DNA of 64,000 nucleotides from Chelativorans petroleitrophicus. GTDB taxonomy: Bacteria; Pseudomonadota; Alphaproteobacteria; Rhizobiales; Rhizobiaceae. Position 1 is the first letter of the stretch; each line of letters opens with the position of its first letter. The notes under the pieces were generated by a model, which worked only from the letters and a program-made list of their open reading frames with translations, did no database searches and was not told the DNA's origin. Made by a program: the position numbers and the translations under genes. Of the stretch, positions 62,552 to 64,000 are shown one piece after another. The DNA is taken from the NCBI RefSeq assembly GCF_025398195.1, contig NZ_JAODNV010000017.1, positions 43,776-107,775 of the forward strand, read 5' to 3'.

Positions 62552-63277
62552 ATGCCCGCTATTGACAATCCTCCCTCCTCTCATCTGTCCCGCCGCACTT
62601 TCGTAACAGCCGCCCTCGCCGGTGCAGCCTCCCTTTCCGGCTGCGTCAGCGTGCCGAGGCCGGTACCCATGCTGGTCTCAACCGCGACCCCCGTGGACAT
62701 CATGTACGGCCCGCTCATCGATGAAGGGTATGAAGTCCCGCTCGTGCCTATCAACAAGATAGATCCGCGATTTCTGCGCCAGGAAGTACCGGATCCGACC
62801 GGCGAGGCGCCCGGAACCATCGTGATCGACACGTCACAGCACTTCCTCTATCTCGTGGGTGGAGGCGGCCGGGCCCTCCGTTACGGTGTCGGCCTTGGAC
62901 GAGCCGGCTTCGAATGGTCCGGGCGGGCGGTCGTTGCGCGCAAGGCGAAGTGGCCCAAATGGTTCCCCCCGGAAGAGATGATCGAGCGCCAACCCGAGCT
63001 TGAGAAATATCGCCCGGAATACGACAAGGTTTCAGGCGAATGGCGGGGCGGCATGGAGCCGGGCATCATGAATCCGCTCGGCGCGCGCGCGCTATATCTT
63101 TATGAGAACGGCAAGGACACGCTCTACCGCATCCACGGCTCGCCCGAATGGTGGACGATCGGCAGGTCCGTGTCCTCCGGTTGCGTGCGGATGATCAATC
63201 AGGACGTCATCGATCTTTATGATCGGGTGCCCATAGACACGCCGGTGCTGGTTACCAGCGGCCTGCGCGTAGTCTAG
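62552..63277 (+). CDS. L,D-transpeptidase (YkuD), Tat-type lipoprotein
   Basis: A 241-aa YkuD-domain L,D-transpeptidase that makes 3-3 peptidoglycan crosslinks or attaches envelope proteins. The N-terminus has a twin-arginine signal (LSRRTFVTAALAG) ending in a lipobox-like LSGC (~Cys31). The catalytic domain (~residues 88–238) has IVIDTSQHFLYLVGGGG, then YRIHGSPEWWTIGRSVSSGC with HG and the nucleophilic Cys followed by VRM. The length is typical of Rhizobiales paralogues, which carry many L,D-transpeptidases for polar growth. Confidence 0.92.
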   Translation: MPAIDNPPSSHLSRRTFVTAALAGAASLSGCVSVPRPVPMLVSTATPVDIMYGPLIDEGYEVPLVPINKIDPRFLRQEVPDPTGEAPGTIVIDTSQHFLYLVGGGGRALRYGVGLGRAGFEWSGRAVVARKAKWPKWFPPEEMIERQPELEKYRPEYDKVSGEWRGGMEPGIMNPLGARALYLYENGKDTLYRIHGSPEWWTIGRSVSSGCVRMINQDVIDLYDRVPIDTPVLVTSGLRVV

Positions 63278-63319
63278 CGCAATTCCATACCGGTTTTCCG
63301 TCCGGAATTGCGGAAAACC
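63277..63319. repeat. Palindromic intergenic repeat, copy 3 (partial)
   Basis: GCGCAATTCC starts in the L,D-transpeptidase stop codon (63277–63286) and GGAATTGCG recurs inverted at 63303–63311. An additional 9-bp stem GGTTTTCCG (63292–63300) / CGGAAAACC (63311–63319) is present. The second hairpin of copies 1 and 2 is missing. The remaining ~100 bp to the next stop codon shows nothing. Confidence 0.75.
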
Positions 63320-63419
63320 AGTAACTCAGGCGGTGTGCGGCGTTGCCCGCACCTGCCTCCGAAACAGCGCCCATACCTTAAAGCATATCGAGAAGGCGTT
63401 CCCGGGCCCGACGTCACCC

Positions 63420-63850
63420 TCACCTTCTCCTTAAGCTTCCCAATATTCCGCGAATGATCTCGCGGCCGAGCGTGCTGCCCACCGAACGCACGATCGACTT
63501 GATTGCAGCCTCCGTGACGCTCTGGCGCTGATAGGAGCTGCGGCCGGTAGATCTGCCGCTTCCGCGGCGGCTGCCATTTCCGAAATCGGGCAGGGTCCAC
63601 CCTGTACCCTTCTCCTCCGCATCCTGCTCCGGCACGGCCTGCGCGGCTTCGGCGGCACGTTTCTGCAATATCTCGAAGGCCGATTCCCGGTCCACCGCCT
63701 TGTCGTATTGCCCCGTGACCAGGCTTCGCTGGATCGCGGCCTGCCGCTCCGAATCGCTGATCGGCCCCATGCGCGAGGATGGCGGGCGGATCAACGTCCT
63801 CTGCACCACGGACGGAATGCCTTTCTCCTCCAGTGTCGAGACCAGCGCCT
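63420..63850 (-). pseudogene. HerA-like ATPase (DUF853), C-terminal stub
   Basis: Only the C-terminal ~143 residues of a HerA/DUF853-type ATPase are present: LVSTLEEKGIPSVVQRTLIR followed by PPSSRMGPISDSERQAAI, a Gly/Arg-rich segment (GNGSRRGSGRSTGRSSYQR) and the conserved C-terminus VTEAAIKSIVRSVGSTLGRE with IIRGILGSLRRR. Full-length homologues are ~500 aa with Walker A/B motifs, which are missing here. Homology ends near 63850, where sequence typical of an insertion element begins and a transposase ends at 63912. The rest of the gene may lie beyond the element outside the window. Confidence 0.75.
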
Positions 63851-64000
63851 TGAGGTGGTCCCGCCTGATGAGACAGTTTGGCGGCTTGGCTAAGGTGGAT
63901 CGGGTTGGTTTTTACGCCGCCAATTTCTCCATCATTTCGGTCGTAGCATAGACCTCGTCGGGTGTCCTGCCGCCGAAGGTTGAGTGCGGGCGTCGCCGGT
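63850..64000 (-). mobile_element. IS3-family-like insertion sequence, terminal part (continues beyond window)
   Basis: A block starting near 63850–63870 (TGAGGTGGTCCC...GATGAGACAGTTTGG) and containing the transposase end runs off the right edge. The element end probably lies at TGAGG (63851). The inverted-repeat partner, target duplication and family cannot be determined here. Confidence 0.65.
63912..64000 (-). CDS. IS3-type transposase (OrfB), C-terminal fragment
   Basis: The minus strand encodes RRRPHSTFGGRTPDEVYATT followed by EMMEKLAA and a stop at 63912. This matches the C-terminal signature of IS3-family DDE transposases (YNxxRPHSxLGxxTPxEVY). Only ~29 residues are visible; the catalytic DDE part lies beyond the window. 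Confidence 0.8.
   Translation of the reverse strand, partial: RRRPHSTFGGRTPDEVYATTEMMEKLAA

Noticed and set aside
1..64000. tRNA, rRNA and CRISPR arrays.
   Set aside because: No cloverleaf-like conserved TTCGA/CCA segments, rRNA-like stretches or regularly spaced repeats were recognised; the repeats found are single, dispersed or two-unit tandems.

Overview
The window looks like chromosome from an alphaproteobacterium of the order Rhizobiales (Mesorhizobium/Chelativorans/Aquamicrobium-like). This rests on high GC, the gene order pepN–PleC-like kinase–glnE–two-component pair–degP–ccmHFEI (the rhizobial cycHJKL-degP neighbourhood), a feuN-feuP-feuQ-like module, a MucR regulator, cell-cycle-type kinases and several Rhizobiales-restricted DUF families. 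I saw no rRNA, tRNA, CRISPR array or origin.

0–23 kb is housekeeping. It holds the 3' end of a family-4 uracil-DNA glycosylase, an EamA exporter, an orphan molybdopterin-binding xanthine/CO-dehydrogenase-type subunit, aminopeptidase N, a PleC-like PAS kinase whose upstream region carries three GANTC (CcrM) sites in 30 bp, GlnE with a two-component pair, DegP, the cytochrome c maturation operon ccmI-E-F-H, a small lipoprotein and the FeuN/P/Q-like envelope-signalling module.

23.4–38.1 kb is a colinear gene transfer agent (GTA) structural cluster on the minus strand, equivalent to RcGTA g1–g15: terminases, portal, prohead protease, HK97 capsid, adaptors, tail tube, chaperones, short tape measure, baseplate, NlpC/P60 peptidase and a 1298-aa fibre/hub protein. 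It has two blemishes. The prohead protease gene g4 is frameshifted by a 61-bp insertion flanked by an exact 30-bp direct repeat, and a decayed copy of a dispersed palindromic repeat sits between g11 and g12.

38–50 kb holds a class A penicillin-binding protein, DUF1214/DUF1254 envelope proteins, DUF2336, DUF1491, a peptidoglycan-binding membrane protein, a multi-TM PAS histidine kinase with a CtrA-type octamer upstream, DUF5330, SufE, DUF6456, a stand-alone DnaA domain-IV protein and MucR. The MucR zinc site reads Cys-Asp-His-His.

50–56 kb is a complete Mrp Na+/H+ antiporter operon (A-B-C-D-E-F-G, minus strand). 56–64 kb holds MsrB, oligopeptidase B, a dihaem cytochrome c with a cytochrome c'-like protein, Fe/Mn superoxide dismutase, a branched-chain aminotransferase and a Tat-type L,D-transpeptidase. 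Last comes the C-terminal stub of a HerA-like (DUF853) ATPase that appears to be cut by an IS3-type insertion running off the right edge. Two dispersed intergenic repeat families recur: a palindromic element (40.75, 49.32, 63.28 and degenerate 29.5 kb) and a simple ATTCACTATTCACC-type element (0.42 and 58.87 kb).
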